Notes: a model not told the origin generated them from the sequence alone. A stretch of DNA of 64,000 nucleotides from Lachnospiraceae bacterium UBA7143 (GCA_002491905.1 DKWV01000025.1:230060-294059), one strand, 5' to 3'; counted from the stretch's first letter, positions 27,137-36,190 are shown. A program made the numbers and translations.

Positions 27137-28096
27137 ATGAGAGAACAGGACAGAGAGGTTTTTGAGAGAGCGCGCAGGTTTGTATACCGCAATGCCAGAC
27201 CGCTTGATCTGGCGAGGTGGAAATACCATTTTGAAAACGGCAGCGGACAGGATATAATTGACGCTTTATCCGCCTATCAGAATGAGGACGGAGGATTCGG
27301 TCATGGGCTGGAGGAGGACAATATGAATCCACATTCCATACCGATGCAGGCGTGGCGGGCGACGGTTGCCCTGCGTGAAATAGATGGTTTACATAAATCT
27401 GAACCGATCATAGAAAAGCTGCTGGATTATCTGGAGCATACACCCGAGTTTGACGGGGAGAAATGGAGTTATGTGACGGCCTCCAACAATGACTGGCCCC
27501 ATGCGCCCTGGTGGACATACCCTCATGCGCCCTGGTATCAGGGTACGGAGAGCGAAAAGTTTTGTATCCGGTATAATCCGACCGCTTCGCTGGCGGGATT
27601 CATATTGAGGTATGCGGAGGCGGACAGCGGCTTCTGGAATAAGGCGTTTGCTATCGCAAAGGAGGCGGTGGATGCCCTCTTTCAGATGGGCGACCCGCAG
27701 GATATGCATGTGCTCGCCTGCTTTGTACAGCTTCATGAGGATATCGGTAAGGCGGGGCTTACCGGCCGCTTTGACATGGAGCGGCTGACGGCGCTTTTGC
27801 AGGAACTTGTGGCGGGAACCGTCACGCAGGATATTTCTAAATGGGAGACAGAATATATCTGCAGGCCGTCCCAGTTTTTCTGTGATAAGGAATGCCCTTT
27901 CTATGAAAAGAACCGCGAAGCCGCGCAGTACGAGTGCGAATTTATCAGGAAAACGCAGATGCCGGATGGCGGCTACGGGGTGACATGGAGCTGGGATGCC
28001 TACCCGGATGCATGGGCGGTCAGTAAGAACTGGTGGCGGGCGGAGATTACGGTCAACAATATGATCTATCTGCATCATATGACCAAAGAAGAATAG
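27137..28096 (+). CDS. Alpha/alpha-toroid (terpenoid cyclase-like) hypothetical protein
   Basis: A 319-residue protein with repeats like those of terpenoid cyclase and prenyltransferase alpha/alpha barrels: SAYQNEDGGFGHGLEEDN at residues 40-60 and RKTQMPDGGYGVTW near residue 275 are QW-like motifs. It lacks the DxDD motif of squalene-hopene cyclase and the zinc ligands of prenyltransferases, so a catalytic role is not supported. It is unusually rich in tryptophan (SNNDWPHAPWWTYPHAPW). Clear Shine-Dalgarno AAGGAGGA precedes the start. Proteins of this type are annotated as hypothetical in many Firmicutes. Confidence 0.75.
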   Translation: MREQDREVFERARRFVYRNARPLDLARWKYHFENGSGQDIIDALSAYQNEDGGFGHGLEEDNMNPHSIPMQAWRATVALREIDGLHKSEPIIEKLLDYLEHTPEFDGEKWSYVTASNNDWPHAPWWTYPHAPWYQGTESEKFCIRYNPTASLAGFILRYAEADSGFWNKAFAIAKEAVDALFQMGDPQDMHVLACFVQLHEDIGKAGLTGRFDMERLTALLQELVAGTVTQDISKWETEYICRPSQFFCDKECPFYEKNREAAQYECEFIRKTQMPDGGYGVTWSWDAYPDAWAVSKNWWRAEITVNNMIYLHHMTKEE

Positions 28097-28105
28097 GAGA
28101 CTATG

Positions 28106-28145
28106 GCGGTGGTTCGTTCGCGGGAGATGAACTGCCGCTTTTTAT
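28106..28145 (+). terminator. Rho-independent terminator
   Basis: GCGGTGGTT at 28106-28114 pairs with AACTGCCGC at 28130-28138 through nine pairs, two of them G-U, followed by TTTTTAT. It begins ten nt after the stop codon of the alpha/alpha-toroid gene. Confidence 0.7.
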
Positions 28146-28273
28146 GTACAGGTCTGTATTGAAAAGTTTATCTGGAAGTAAGCAATGTTTTTTGGAATAA
28201 GGATTGCCAAAAGGTGGAGAGTGCTGATAAAATGGTGCTACAAACAGGCGAATACGACATGGAGGAATGGCTG

Positions 28274-28627
28274 ATGAAACCCACTGTACTTTGTTATGCA
28301 AAATGTTCCACCTGCCAGAAGGCATTGAAATGGCTGGAAGAAAAGGGGATTGCCTATGAAAGCCGTCCGATTAAGGAGGAGAATCCGACAGCGGACGAAC
28401 TGAGAGCCTGGCACGAAAAGAGCGGACTGCCGCTCAAGCGGTTTTTTAACACCAGCGGGCTGCTCTATAAAGAGATGGGACTAAAAGATAAACTGCCGGA
28501 CATGAGCGGAGAAGAACAGCTTGCCCTTCTCGCCACGGACGGGATGCTGGTAAAGCGGCCGATTCTCGTAAGCGATAAAGGTGTGTGTCCGGGATTCAAG
28601 GAGAGCGCGTGGGAGGAGATTCTGTAA
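28274..28627 (+). CDS. ArsC/Spx-like thioredoxin-fold protein
   Basis: A 117-residue protein of the ArsC/YffB/Spx superfamily. A redox C-x-x-C is present near the N-terminus (CYAKCSTCQKAL), and RPILVSDKGVCPGF is the conserved cis-proline and anion loop (the RP motif of ArsC). ATG 28274 lies 8 nt after GGAGG, which makes it preferable to the longer frame starting at 28214. YffB-like members are thiol-disulfide proteins of unclear substrate; genuine arsenate reduction is possible, but no ars genes are nearby. Confidence 0.88.
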   Translation: MKPTVLCYAKCSTCQKALKWLEEKGIAYESRPIKEENPTADELRAWHEKSGLPLKRFFNTSGLLYKEMGLKDKLPDMSGEEQLALLATDGMLVKRPILVSDKGVCPGFKESAWEEIL

Positions 28628-28729
28628 AGGAAGATACCCGTCGGAGACAGCGGCATAAAATACATCGGGCCAGACCGGACAAAGGGAGAAATTCTGACCG
28701 GTACGGAAAGGGCGGACAGGGAGTGAGAG

Positions 28730-29515
28730 ATGGTACAGGATATTTTCAACGAATACGCAAGGTTTTCACAGGTGCGCGCTATGGCGATAGGAGGCTCCCG
28801 CGCCGTTAAAAGGAACGATGCATTTTCAGATTATGACGTTTATGTTTACTGCACGGAGCCGGTTCCAACGGCGCAGAGGCGGGATGTGCTGGAAAAGTAC
28901 TGCGGCAGCATGGCGCTTGACAACCATTACAGGGAGCATGAGGACGTCTGCATCATGGAGGACGGCACCGAGCTGAATATCATATACCGCAACCTTGACG
29001 AGTTCCTTTCGGGCATTGACCGGGTGGTGGAGCATTGCGAGGTACTTGACGGCTGTACCACCTGTATGTGGCATAATCTCCTGACGGGGCGGATTGCTTA
29101 TGATAAGGGAGGTCTTCTGGGAGCGGCCAAGGAAAAGTATCAGGTGCCCTATCCACAGGAACTGAAAAATAACATCATCAGCCATCATATGAATCTGATT
29201 AAGTATGGCATACCTTCCTATATAGTGCAGATCGACAAAGCCATGAAGCGGGGGGATATGGTAAACATTAATCAGAGTGTAAACAGGTTTCTGGCTTCCT
29301 ATTTCGATATTCTCTTTGCGCTGAATGAGAAGCTTCACCCCGGGGAAAAGCGTCTGATACAGGTCAGTCTGGAGGAGTGTGGCATTCTGCCCGCCAGATT
29401 TGAACTGAATATCCGACTGCTGCTCAACAGCATGTTTAAAGACCCGGCGGCAATTTCGGTGGTGGAGCTTATGGTGACGGAACTGGAGAAGGTGATCGGA
29501 GAGACGCTTGGATAG
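28730..29515 (+). CDS. Nucleotidyltransferase-fold protein, DUF4037-like
   Basis: A 261-residue protein with a minimal nucleotidyltransferase motif, AIGGSRAVKRNDAFSDYDVYVY, where GGS followed by D-Y-D gives the metal ligands, and a later acidic strand (TELNIIYRN). The C-terminal helical part (DIFNEYARF at the start, DILFALNEKLHPGEK near residue 200) fits DUF4037-type proteins related to aminoglycoside nucleotidyltransferases. The substrate is not known. A strong terminator follows. Confidence 0.8.
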   Translation: MVQDIFNEYARFSQVRAMAIGGSRAVKRNDAFSDYDVYVYCTEPVPTAQRRDVLEKYCGSMALDNHYREHEDVCIMEDGTELNIIYRNLDEFLSGIDRVVEHCEVLDGCTTCMWHNLLTGRIAYDKGGLLGAAKEKYQVPYPQELKNNIISHHMNLIKYGIPSYIVQIDKAMKRGDMVNINQSVNRFLASYFDILFALNEKLHPGEKRLIQVSLEECGILPARFELNIRLLLNSMFKDPAAISVVELMVTELEKVIGETLG

Positions 29516-29522
29516 CGGTGAG

Positions 29523-29549
29523 GGCGAGGTTGCAATCCTCGCCGTTTTA
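29523..29549 (+). terminator. Rho-independent terminator
   Basis: GGCGAGG at 29523-29529 and CCTCGCC at 29537-29543 form a perfect 7-bp stem with a 7-nt loop, followed by GTTTTAT. It ends the nucleotidyltransferase-fold gene. Confidence 0.85.
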
Positions 29550-29576
29550 TTGTATATTAATGCGAGAAGCGTGCAA

Positions 29577-29756
29577 AAAGAACTTCTAAGACTCATGCCA
29601 GTGGGCAGTTTCGCAAAGGCAGCAGAGCTGCCTTGGAAGTTCTATATTTTGCACAGGAGAATGCCTGAAAAGCGGCATTCTCCGCGTTGATTTCAGTGCA
29701 GGAGTTGCAGCGCAGCTTTGTCTCACGCAGGAGAATGCCCAAAAACAGCATTCTCC
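29577..29756 (+). repeat. Composite hairpin repeat upstream of argJ
   Basis: A structured element shared with 51632-51739. It opens with AGAACTTCTAAGACTC, whose GAACTTC pairs with GAAGTTC at 29635-29641 around an inner GGCAGC/GCTGCC hairpin. Then comes GGAGAATGCC at 29656-29665 paired with GGCATTCTCC at 29674-29683 (8-nt loop), and a second copy of this hairpin at 29730-29756 with a 9-bp stem. The last hairpin ends 30 nt before argJ. It could be a dispersed repeat (MITE- or REP-like) or an RNA leader; no T-tract follows, so simple termination is unlikely. Confidence 0.75.
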
Positions 29757-29786
29757 GCTCGAATTTAATGGAAAAGAGGATGAAAA

Positions 29787-31013
29787 ATGATGAAAATCAT
29801 AGACGGCGGCGTGACGGCGGCGGCGGGGTTTGAGGCGGCCGGCGTGGAGGCGGCGATCAAATATCAGAACAGAAAGGATATGGCTCTGATCTACAGTCAG
29901 GCGCCCTGCCGGACGGCGGGAGTTTTTACCGGCAATGTGGTGAAGGCGGCTCCCGTTTTATGGGATAAGGAGATTGTGGCGCATGCCCCGTATGCGCAGG
30001 CGGTTGTTGTCAACGCTGGCATCGCCAACGCCTGCACGGGAAAACAGGGGTACGAGTGCTGCAGGCAGACGGCGCAGAAGGCTGCCGAGGCGCTCGGCGT
30101 TTCACCAGATGCCGTTCTGGTGGCATCCACCGGCGTGATCGGCTGGCAGATTCCCGTGGAAAAAATCGTGGCGGGTGTGGACAGGCTGGTAGAGGTAAAG
30201 GCGCATACGCCGGAGGCGGGGCTTGCGGCCGTGGAGGCGATAATGACCACGGACACGAAACCGAAGCAGGCGGCGGTGCAGATCGAGATCGGCGGAAAGA
30301 CCGTGACCGTAGGCGGCATGTGCAAAGGTTCCGGCATGATTCATCCGAATATGAGCACCATGCTCGGCTTTATCACGACGGATATCGCGATCTCCAAGGA
30401 GCTTCTGCAGGAGGCTCTGAGTGAGGACGTGAAGGACACTTTCAACATGATCTCTGTGGATGGCGATACTTCCACCAACGATACGCTGATTGTGATGGCA
30501 AACGGTCTTGCGGAAAATTTGGAGATTACTGAGAGAAATGCGGATTACGACAGGTTTAAGGAAGCTTTACATTATATAGACGAGACACTGGCGAAAAAGA
30601 TGGCCGGGGACGGAGAGGGTGCGACAGCCCTTTTTGAGACGAAGGTGATTCACGCGGCCACGAAAGAGGAGGCGCGGATCTTATGCAAATCCGTGGTCTG
30701 TTCCAGTCTGACCAAGGCCATGATCTACGGCCATGACGCCAATGTGGGACGGATTATGTGCGCCCTCGGGTATGCGGGCGTAGATTTCGATCCGAATCAG
30801 GTGGATCTCTTCTGCGAGGGCGGCGGCAGCCGCATGCAGATCTGCAAGGACGGCATGCTGACAGATTACAGTGAAGAGGAGGCGACAAAAATACTGTCCG
30901 CCCCCGAGGTCAGCGTGATCGTGGACATGCACAGAGGTGAGGCCGAGGCCGCCGCGTGGGGCTGCGACCTCACGCACGAGTATGTCAATATCAATGCGGA
31001 CTACCGCAGCTGA
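29787..31013 (+). CDS. argJ: Bifunctional ornithine acetyltransferase / N-acetylglutamate synthase
   Basis: A 408-residue ArgJ. It transfers the acetyl group from N2-acetylornithine to glutamate and can also use acetyl-CoA, recycling acetyl groups in arginine synthesis. The self-cleavage site is visible in KGSGMIHPNMSTML, where Thr191 becomes the N-terminal nucleophile of the beta chain; the residue before it is Ser (MST), where many homologues have Ala (MAT). VVVNAGIANACTGKQG and TSTNDT-type active-site segments are also present. It starts after AGAGGA, heads an argJ-argB-argD cluster, and is preceded by the composite hairpin repeat. argC, argF and argG are not adjacent. Confidence 0.95.
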   Translation: MMKIIDGGVTAAAGFEAAGVEAAIKYQNRKDMALIYSQAPCRTAGVFTGNVVKAAPVLWDKEIVAHAPYAQAVVVNAGIANACTGKQGYECCRQTAQKAAEALGVSPDAVLVASTGVIGWQIPVEKIVAGVDRLVEVKAHTPEAGLAAVEAIMTTDTKPKQAAVQIEIGGKTVTVGGMCKGSGMIHPNMSTMLGFITTDIAISKELLQEALSEDVKDTFNMISVDGDTSTNDTLIVMANGLAENLEITERNADYDRFKEALHYIDETLAKKMAGDGEGATALFETKVIHAATKEEARILCKSVVCSSLTKAMIYGHDANVGRIMCALGYAGVDFDPNQVDLFCEGGGSRMQICKDGMLTDYSEEEATKILSAPEVSVIVDMHRGEAEAAAWGCDLTHEYVNINADYRS

Positions 31014-31092
31014 CTATAGGAGCGCAGGCGACGTAGAATATGCGCCCCTCCGGGCGGAATTTTATCATTTACAGGAAAAGAGGCACAATTGC

Positions 31093-31989
31093 ATGGAACA
31101 GCAGGAAATGGACAAAATTCTGGCGAAGGCGGAGGTCCTGATCGAGGCCCTTCCCTACATCCAGAAGTTCAACAGGAAGATCATTGTAGTAAAATACGGC
31201 GGCAGCGCCATGAGTAATGAGGAACTGCAGAAGAACGTCATCAAGGACGTGACGCTCTTGAAGCTGGTGGGATTTAAGCCCATTATCGTCCACGGCGGCG
31301 GCAAGGAGATCAGCCGCTGGGTCGGCAAGGTCGGCAAGGAGGCGAAGTTCGTGAACGGGCTTCGGGTGACGGACGACGAGACTATGGAGATTGCCGAGAT
31401 GGTCTTAAACAAAGTGAATAAGAACCTGGTGCGCATGGTGGAGGAGCTGGGCGTCAGGGCAGTCGGCATCAGCGGCAAGGATGCCGGACTTTTACAGTGT
31501 AAGAAGAGATATTCGGACGGCGAGGACATCGGTTTCGTGGGCGAGATCTGCGGCGTTGACCCGAAGGTGCTCTATGATCTTTTAGAGAAGGACTTCCTGC
31601 CCATTGTGGCGCCCATCGGTCTGGATGATCAGTTTATGACCTACAACATCAATGCGGATGACGCAGCCTGCGCGATCGCCAAGGCGGTGGGTGCGGACAA
31701 GCTGGTATTCCTCACGGATATCGAGGGACTGTATAAGGATATCAACGACAAGTCCAGCTTTATTTCGAGACTGACGGCCACGCAGGCGGAGGAGCTGATC
31801 GGGAGCGGCTGCATCGGCGGCGGGATGCTGCCGAAGCTTTCAAACTGCACGGATGCCATCAGGGAGGGCGTAAACCGGGTGCATATTCTGGACGGACGTA
31901 TCGCCCACTGCCTGCTGCTGGAGATCTTTACCGATCACGGTGTCGGCACGGCGATTATTGCGGATAAAGACAAGGAGACGATGTTATGA
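31093..31989 (+). CDS. argB: Acetylglutamate kinase
   Basis: A 298-residue amino-acid kinase. It phosphorylates N-acetylglutamate in the second step of arginine synthesis. VVKYGGSAM is the phosphate-binding lysine loop, VHGGGKEIS the glycine-rich loop, and YNINADDAACAIAKA the conserved acetylglutamate-site segment. The N-terminal helix (QQEMDKILAKAEVLIEALPYIQKF) is the extension found in arginine-feedback-sensitive hexameric enzymes, so allosteric inhibition by arginine is likely. The frame is open further upstream, but ATG 31093 gives the family-typical start. Its stop overlaps argD by 4 nt. Confidence 0.95.
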   Translation: MEQQEMDKILAKAEVLIEALPYIQKFNRKIIVVKYGGSAMSNEELQKNVIKDVTLLKLVGFKPIIVHGGGKEISRWVGKVGKEAKFVNGLRVTDDETMEIAEMVLNKVNKNLVRMVEELGVRAVGISGKDAGLLQCKKRYSDGEDIGFVGEICGVDPKVLYDLLEKDFLPIVAPIGLDDQFMTYNINADDAACAIAKAVGADKLVFLTDIEGLYKDINDKSSFISRLTATQAEELIGSGCIGGGMLPKLSNCTDAIREGVNRVHILDGRIAHCLLLEIFTDHGVGTAIIADKDKETML

Positions 31990-33191
31990 GCGCAGAGATG
32001 CAAAGTTATATAGATGAGGCGGAGAAGGCGCTGCTTCACACCTACAACCGCTATCAGGTGGTGTTCGACAGGGGGGAGGGCGTATACCTCTACGATATGG
32101 ACGGAAAGAAATATCTGGATTTTGTGTCGGGAATTGCTGTGTTTGCCCTGGGCTATCACAACGAGGCATACAATGACGCGCTCAAAAGCCAGATCGACAA
32201 AATTATCCATACCTCGAACTACTATTACAATGCGCCGGCCATCGAGGCGGCCAAAAAGATCAAAGAGATTTCCGGCATGGACCGCGTCTTCTTTACGAAC
32301 AGCGGCGCGGAGGCCGTGGAGGGCGCCATCAAGACGGCGCGCAAGTACGCTTATCTGAAGGATGGGAAAACGGACCACGAAATCATTGCCATGAACCACT
32401 CCTTTCACGGGCGCACGATGGGCGCGCTCTCGGTGACAGGAAATCCCCATTACAGGGAGGCGTTTGAACCCATGATCGGCAACATCAGATTTGCGGATCT
32501 GAACGATTTTGACAGTGTGATGGCGCAGGTGACGGACAAAACCTGTGCGATTCTTTTTGAGACCGTCCAGGGAGAGGGCGGCATTTACCCTGCCACGGAG
32601 GAATTTATGCGCAAAGTCAGGGCGCTCTGCGACGAGCGGGACATCCTGATGATGTTGGATGAGATTCAGTGCGGCATGGGGCGTACTGGAACCATGTTTG
32701 CGTGGCAGCGTTACGGCATAAAGCCGGATGTGATGACGACGGCCAAGGCGCTGGGCTGCGGCGTGCCTGTGGGCGCATTCCTGATGACGGAGAAGGTGGG
32801 CGCAAATTCCCTTGTGGCGGGAGACCACGGCACCACCTACGGCGGCAATCCTCTCGCCTGCGCGGCGGTCAGCAAAGTGATCGATCTTTTTAAAGAGCAG
32901 GATGTGCTCGCCAATGTAAACAGGGTGGGCGCTTATCTGGAAAAGCGGCTTGAGGAGCTTGTCGGGGAATTTCCCTGCATAGAGACAAGGCGCGGCGTGG
33001 GTCTGATGCAGGGGCTCGTGTTTGACAGGCCAGTGGGGGACGTGATCACGGAGGCGATGAAGAGAGGGCTTGTGCTGATCAATGCAGGGACGAGCATCAT
33101 CCGTTTTGTGCCTTCGCTTGTCATCACGGAGGAAAACGTGGATGATATGATAACGATTCTGCATGAATGTGTGCGGAAGGTTTGCGGATAG
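31986..33191 (+). CDS. argD: Acetylornithine aminotransferase
   Basis: A 401-residue class III PLP aminotransferase. It converts N-acetylglutamate semialdehyde to N-acetylornithine, the fourth step of arginine synthesis. The PLP lysine is in TTAKALGCGVPVGA, the phosphate-binding region in FFTNSGAEAVEGAIK, and the PLP Asp in LMMLDEIQCGMGRTG. The start lies inside the argB stop region (ATGTTATGAG), consistent with coupling. It is the last arginine gene of the cluster, and a solute-binding-like gene follows only 13 nt later. Confidence 0.95.
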   Translation: MSAEMQSYIDEAEKALLHTYNRYQVVFDRGEGVYLYDMDGKKYLDFVSGIAVFALGYHNEAYNDALKSQIDKIIHTSNYYYNAPAIEAAKKIKEISGMDRVFFTNSGAEAVEGAIKTARKYAYLKDGKTDHEIIAMNHSFHGRTMGALSVTGNPHYREAFEPMIGNIRFADLNDFDSVMAQVTDKTCAILFETVQGEGGIYPATEEFMRKVRALCDERDILMMLDEIQCGMGRTGTMFAWQRYGIKPDVMTTAKALGCGVPVGAFLMTEKVGANSLVAGDHGTTYGGNPLACAAVSKVIDLFKEQDVLANVNRVGAYLEKRLEELVGEFPCIETRRGVGLMQGLVFDRPVGDVITEAMKRGLVLINAGTSIIRFVPSLVITEENVDDMITILHECVRKVCG

Positions 33192-33204
33192 AAGGAGAGC
33201 GGAA

Positions 33205-34743
33205 GTGACGTTTAAGAAAAGATTGGCCATGATTCTTGCCATCGCCCTGGTTGCGGGCGGTCTTTACGGGGCGGGGAGGCTGGGGCTTGCGGTGCTGCCG
33301 GAAGAAGAGCAGACGCCGGAGGAGGAGTCTTTATTCAGACACAGGGAAACCCTGTATCTGTGGTATGCGGATGAGGGCCTTACGGATTATTTGAACGGTG
33401 CGGCTGTCTCATACAGCGAGTATCAGGATGAGGTGCGTGTGGTCCCGGTTTATACGCAGGGACTGGAGTATCTGGAGACGATCAACCAGGCGTCCCTGCA
33501 GGGGGAGGAGATTCCCGACCTGTATATTGTCAGCAACGACTCTCTGGAAAAGGCGTATCTGGCGGGGCTGGCAAGTGAGGTAAAGCTGCCGGAGGGCGTG
33601 ACGCCTATGGAGGAACTGCTGCCGGGGACAGCGGTCCGGGCGGTGACATACCATGACAAACAGATCGGTTATCCCTTCTACTACGAGACAAGCTGTCTTC
33701 TCTACAACAGGACCTATCTGGAGGAATGGGCAAAGGCGCAGATCACGGCCGAGCGGGATCAGGCGCTTGCCGAGGATGCCCAGGAGCAGGCGGACAGCGG
33801 CGACGTGGAGGAAGTGATTCAGGAGGCGCAGGAGGAGGAAGAAGTTTCCGGGGAAGAAATCGAGGCCAAACTGGAAGAGGCCATTCCTGAGACAATAGAC
33901 GAAATCCTTTCCTTTGCGGATGTTTACGACGCGCCGGAACAGGTGGAGGCGGTCTTTAAATGGGATGTTTCGGATATTTTTTATAATTATTTCATTGTGG
34001 GAAACTATATTGACGTGGGTGGCGTAAACGGCGACAATGCGGATTCCATCGGGATCTACAACGAAAACGCCATCAAGGCGCTCAGGGTGTACCAGAATCT
34101 CAACCAGTTTTTCTCCATAGACACAAAAGAAATCAGCTACGACGGGGTTCTGCAGGATTTCCTGGACGGAAAGATCGTCTACACGGTGGCCACCACGGAC
34201 GCCCTGTCAAAGCTGGAGAAGGCGCGTGAGGAGGGCGGGTTTTCCTATGAGTATGGCGTGACCCGGGTACCGGATGTGAGCGGGGAGCTGGCTTCCGCGT
34301 CCCTGTCCGTGACACAGTGCGTCGGGGTCAACGGCTATTCCGAAAAAAAAGACATGGCGAACGATTTTGCCGTGTATCTGACGCAGTACAACACGCAGGA
34401 GCTTTATGCCAGAACGGGAAAACTGCCGGTGTACTGCGATGGGGAAACTTACGACGACCCGAATGCGGCGGCCTTTTTGGAGGAATATACCAGATCGGTA
34501 CCTATGCCGAAGATGATAGAGACCAGTAATTTCTGGGTACAGCTCGAGATCGCGTTTGCCAGAATCTGGGAGGGTGCGGACGCCAACGACGAGCTGCGGG
34601 CGCTGTCAGAGCAGATTATGGGACAGGTGCTCGGAGAAGCGTACACGGAAGAATATATCGATGTGCCGATACCCGTTGAGGAGACGGAGGAAGAAGGAGA
34701 AGACGGGGAAACTGGAGAAACGGAAGGACAGGAAGCGGAATAA
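33205..34743 (+). CDS. Extracellular solute-binding-protein-like membrane-anchored protein
   Basis: A 512-residue protein resembling sugar-type ABC solute-binding proteins (for example LYLWYADEGLTDYLN near residue 50, IPDLYIVSNDSLEKAYLAG, and NDFAVYLTQYNTQELYARTGKLPVY). The N-terminus (VTFKKRLAMILAIALVAGGLYG) is a membrane-spanning signal without a lipobox cysteine, so it is probably a signal-anchored protein and not a lipoprotein. Around residues 175-235 there is a very acidic Glu/Gln-rich insertion (EEVIQEAQEEEEVSG), and the C-terminus is a GETGETEGQEAE tail; both are unusual for binding proteins. GTG 33205 follows AAGGAG. No permease or ATPase genes are adjacent. Confidence 0.7.
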   Translation: MTFKKRLAMILAIALVAGGLYGAGRLGLAVLPEEEQTPEEESLFRHRETLYLWYADEGLTDYLNGAAVSYSEYQDEVRVVPVYTQGLEYLETINQASLQGEEIPDLYIVSNDSLEKAYLAGLASEVKLPEGVTPMEELLPGTAVRAVTYHDKQIGYPFYYETSCLLYNRTYLEEWAKAQITAERDQALAEDAQEQADSGDVEEVIQEAQEEEEVSGEEIEAKLEEAIPETIDEILSFADVYDAPEQVEAVFKWDVSDIFYNYFIVGNYIDVGGVNGDNADSIGIYNENAIKALRVYQNLNQFFSIDTKEISYDGVLQDFLDGKIVYTVATTDALSKLEKAREEGGFSYEYGVTRVPDVSGELASASLSVTQCVGVNGYSEKKDMANDFAVYLTQYNTQELYARTGKLPVYCDGETYDDPNAAAFLEEYTRSVPMPKMIETSNFWVQLEIAFARIWEGADANDELRALSEQIMGQVLGEAYTEEYIDVPIPVEETEEEGEDGETGETEGQEAE

Positions 34744-34769
34744 TTACCGACTAATATGGTCAACCTAAG

Positions 34770-34803
34770 ACAAGACAGGGTAAACTGTCTTGTTTTACTT
34801 TTG
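34770..34803 (+). terminator. Rho-independent terminator
   Basis: ACAAGACAG at 34770-34778 pairs with CTGTCTTGT at 34785-34793 through 9 bp, followed by TTTACTTTT. It separates the arginine cluster and solute-binding-like gene from the transporter gene at 34818. Confidence 0.88.
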
Positions 34804-34817
34804 ACCGGGAGGTAATT

Positions 34818-35249
34818 ATGTTAGGATTTTGGATTGCCATTTTATCAGGCGCGCTGATGAGCGTGCAGGGAGTCTTTAACACGCAGGTCACGAAGCAGTC
34901 GGGGATCTGGGTGGCAAACGCCTTTGTACAGTTTACGGCGCTTTTGGTCTGCCTGGCCGTCTGGCTTGTCACGGACAGGGCCTCTTTCGCCTCGCTTATG
35001 AATGTGGAACCGAAGTATATGCTGCTTGGCGGCGCCATCGGCACATTTATCACGTACACGGTGATTAAGAGTATGGAGCAGCTCGGGCCTGCGCGGTCAG
35101 TGATGTTTATCGTGGTTTCCCAGCTTATTATCGCCTATGTTATTGAAATTTTCGGCCTTTTCGGGGTGGAGAGGCAGCCCCTGGAAATGAGAAAGCTGCT
35201 GGGAACGGGCGTGATGATTGCGGGAATCGTTATTTTTAAGTGGACATAG
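34818..35249 (+). CDS. DMT-superfamily small transporter, YdcZ/DUF606 family
   Basis: A 143-residue protein with about five membrane segments, beginning MLGFWIAILSGALMSVQGVFN, the characteristic first helix of the DUF606 half-size transporters. Others include FVQFTALLVCLAVWLV, YMLLGGAIGTFITYTVI and TGVMIAGIVIF. Members probably act as homo- or heterodimers; the substrate is not known. Ribosome site GGGAGG precedes the ATG. No second DUF606 half is adjacent. Confidence 0.88.
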   Translation: MLGFWIAILSGALMSVQGVFNTQVTKQSGIWVANAFVQFTALLVCLAVWLVTDRASFASLMNVEPKYMLLGGAIGTFITYTVIKSMEQLGPARSVMFIVVSQLIIAYVIEIFGLFGVERQPLEMRKLLGTGVMIAGIVIFKWT

Positions 35250-35326
35250 GGCGAGATTTATCTTACAATAAAAATACGGTGCATAGCGGGAACCTCCCTG
35301 ATGGCCAAAGGCCGGAAAGGGTGACT

Positions 35327-36136
35327 ATGCAGATGAAAAAGAGAAGAAAACAGGCAGGCAGGATTTGGCAGGCGGGGCTGGTGTCCGCGCTGCTTTTACT
35401 GCTGTGCGGCTGTACGAGGAAGGAAGAGCTTCTGCTCTTGTCGGAGGAGACCACGGAGGCGGCGGAAGATACCGAACAGGAAATGTGCCAGCAGGGAGAA
35501 AACGGGCGCGTCTCGGAGGAGGCGGGTCAGCGTACCCCGGACGGTGAGGGCGGGAGTTCGGAGAGAAACTTAGCGGCGGCGCAGCCCGGTGTGATTTACG
35601 TCCATGTCTGCGGCGCGGTGGCGCGCCCCGGCGTCTACGAGCTGGAGGCGGGAAGCCGTGTCTACGAGGCGGTACGGCAGGCGGGCGGTTTCACGGAGAG
35701 TGCGGATCAGAATTATGTAAACCAAGCGCAGACGTTGGAAGACGGCGTGATGCTGGTGATTCCCACGAAGGAGGAGTCTGCGGACGCCAGAGACCGGGAG
35801 ACAGTCTCTGAGGCGGAAACGATGCAGGACGGTGCAGCGGAAGAGATCGGCATTGTGCAGGACCGTACGGCGGAAGGGCTTGGTATTGTGGGCGGTATGT
35901 CCCGGGACGGACAGGGCGGGGACAAAGCCGGGGCGTCGGACGGCCGGATCAACATCAACACCGCGTCGGAGGCGCAGCTTTGCGAGATTCCGGGAATCGG
36001 CGCCACGCGGGCAGCAGCTATCGCGGCCTACCGGGAATCCCACGGCGGTTTCGAGAAGCCGGAGGATATCATGAAAGTGAACGGTATCAAGGAAGGCATG
36101 TACGAAAAAATAAAAGACAGCATCAGTGTAAAATAG
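35327..36136 (+). CDS. comEA: Competence DNA-receptor-like protein ComEA, lipoprotein type
   Basis: A 269-residue protein. The N-terminus ends in a lipobox (LLLLCGC), so it is a predicted lipoprotein; classical ComEA of Bacillus is anchored by a transmembrane helix. Residues about 85-145 form a SLBB/ComEA N-domain (VIYVHVCGAVARPGVYEL). An acidic linker follows (residues 150-205), and then a helix-hairpin-helix DNA-binding domain (INTASEAQLCEIPGIGATRAAAI, then GFEKPEDIMKVNGI). It would bind incoming double-stranded DNA and pass it to ComEC, whose gene is three genes downstream. ATG 35327 follows AAAGG and gives the lysine-rich signal start. Confidence 0.9.
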   Translation: MQMKKRRKQAGRIWQAGLVSALLLLLCGCTRKEELLLLSEETTEAAEDTEQEMCQQGENGRVSEEAGQRTPDGEGGSSERNLAAAQPGVIYVHVCGAVARPGVYELEAGSRVYEAVRQAGGFTESADQNYVNQAQTLEDGVMLVIPTKEESADARDRETVSEAETMQDGAAEEIGIVQDRTAEGLGIVGGMSRDGQGGDKAGASDGRININTASEAQLCEIPGIGATRAAAIAAYRESHGGFEKPEDIMKVNGIKEGMYEKIKDSISVK

Positions 36137-36164
36137 GGAAACGCAGACTGAATCGGCGTTTCCC
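36136..36164 (+). terminator. Hairpin after comEA
   Basis: GGGAAACGC at 36136-36144 pairs with GCGTTTCCC at 36156-36164, a perfect 9-bp stem beginning at the comEA stop codon. The tail is CTGAAAAAG and not T-rich, so it may be an attenuator or RNA-stability hairpin instead of a strong terminator. Confidence 0.55.
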
Positions 36165-36190
36165 TGAAAAAGCAGGCAGGGACAGGGAGT

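Noticed and set aside
28274..28627. Genuine arsenate reductase
   Set aside because: The fold fits ArsC/Spx, but a CxxC motif and absence of other ars genes make the arsenic role unsupported.
35250..35326. Possible riboswitch in the comEA leader (short GGCC palindrome and GGGAACC stretch)
   Set aside because: Too short, and it matches none of the conserved cores I know (c-di-GMP, THF, cobalamin, fluoride, ZTP).
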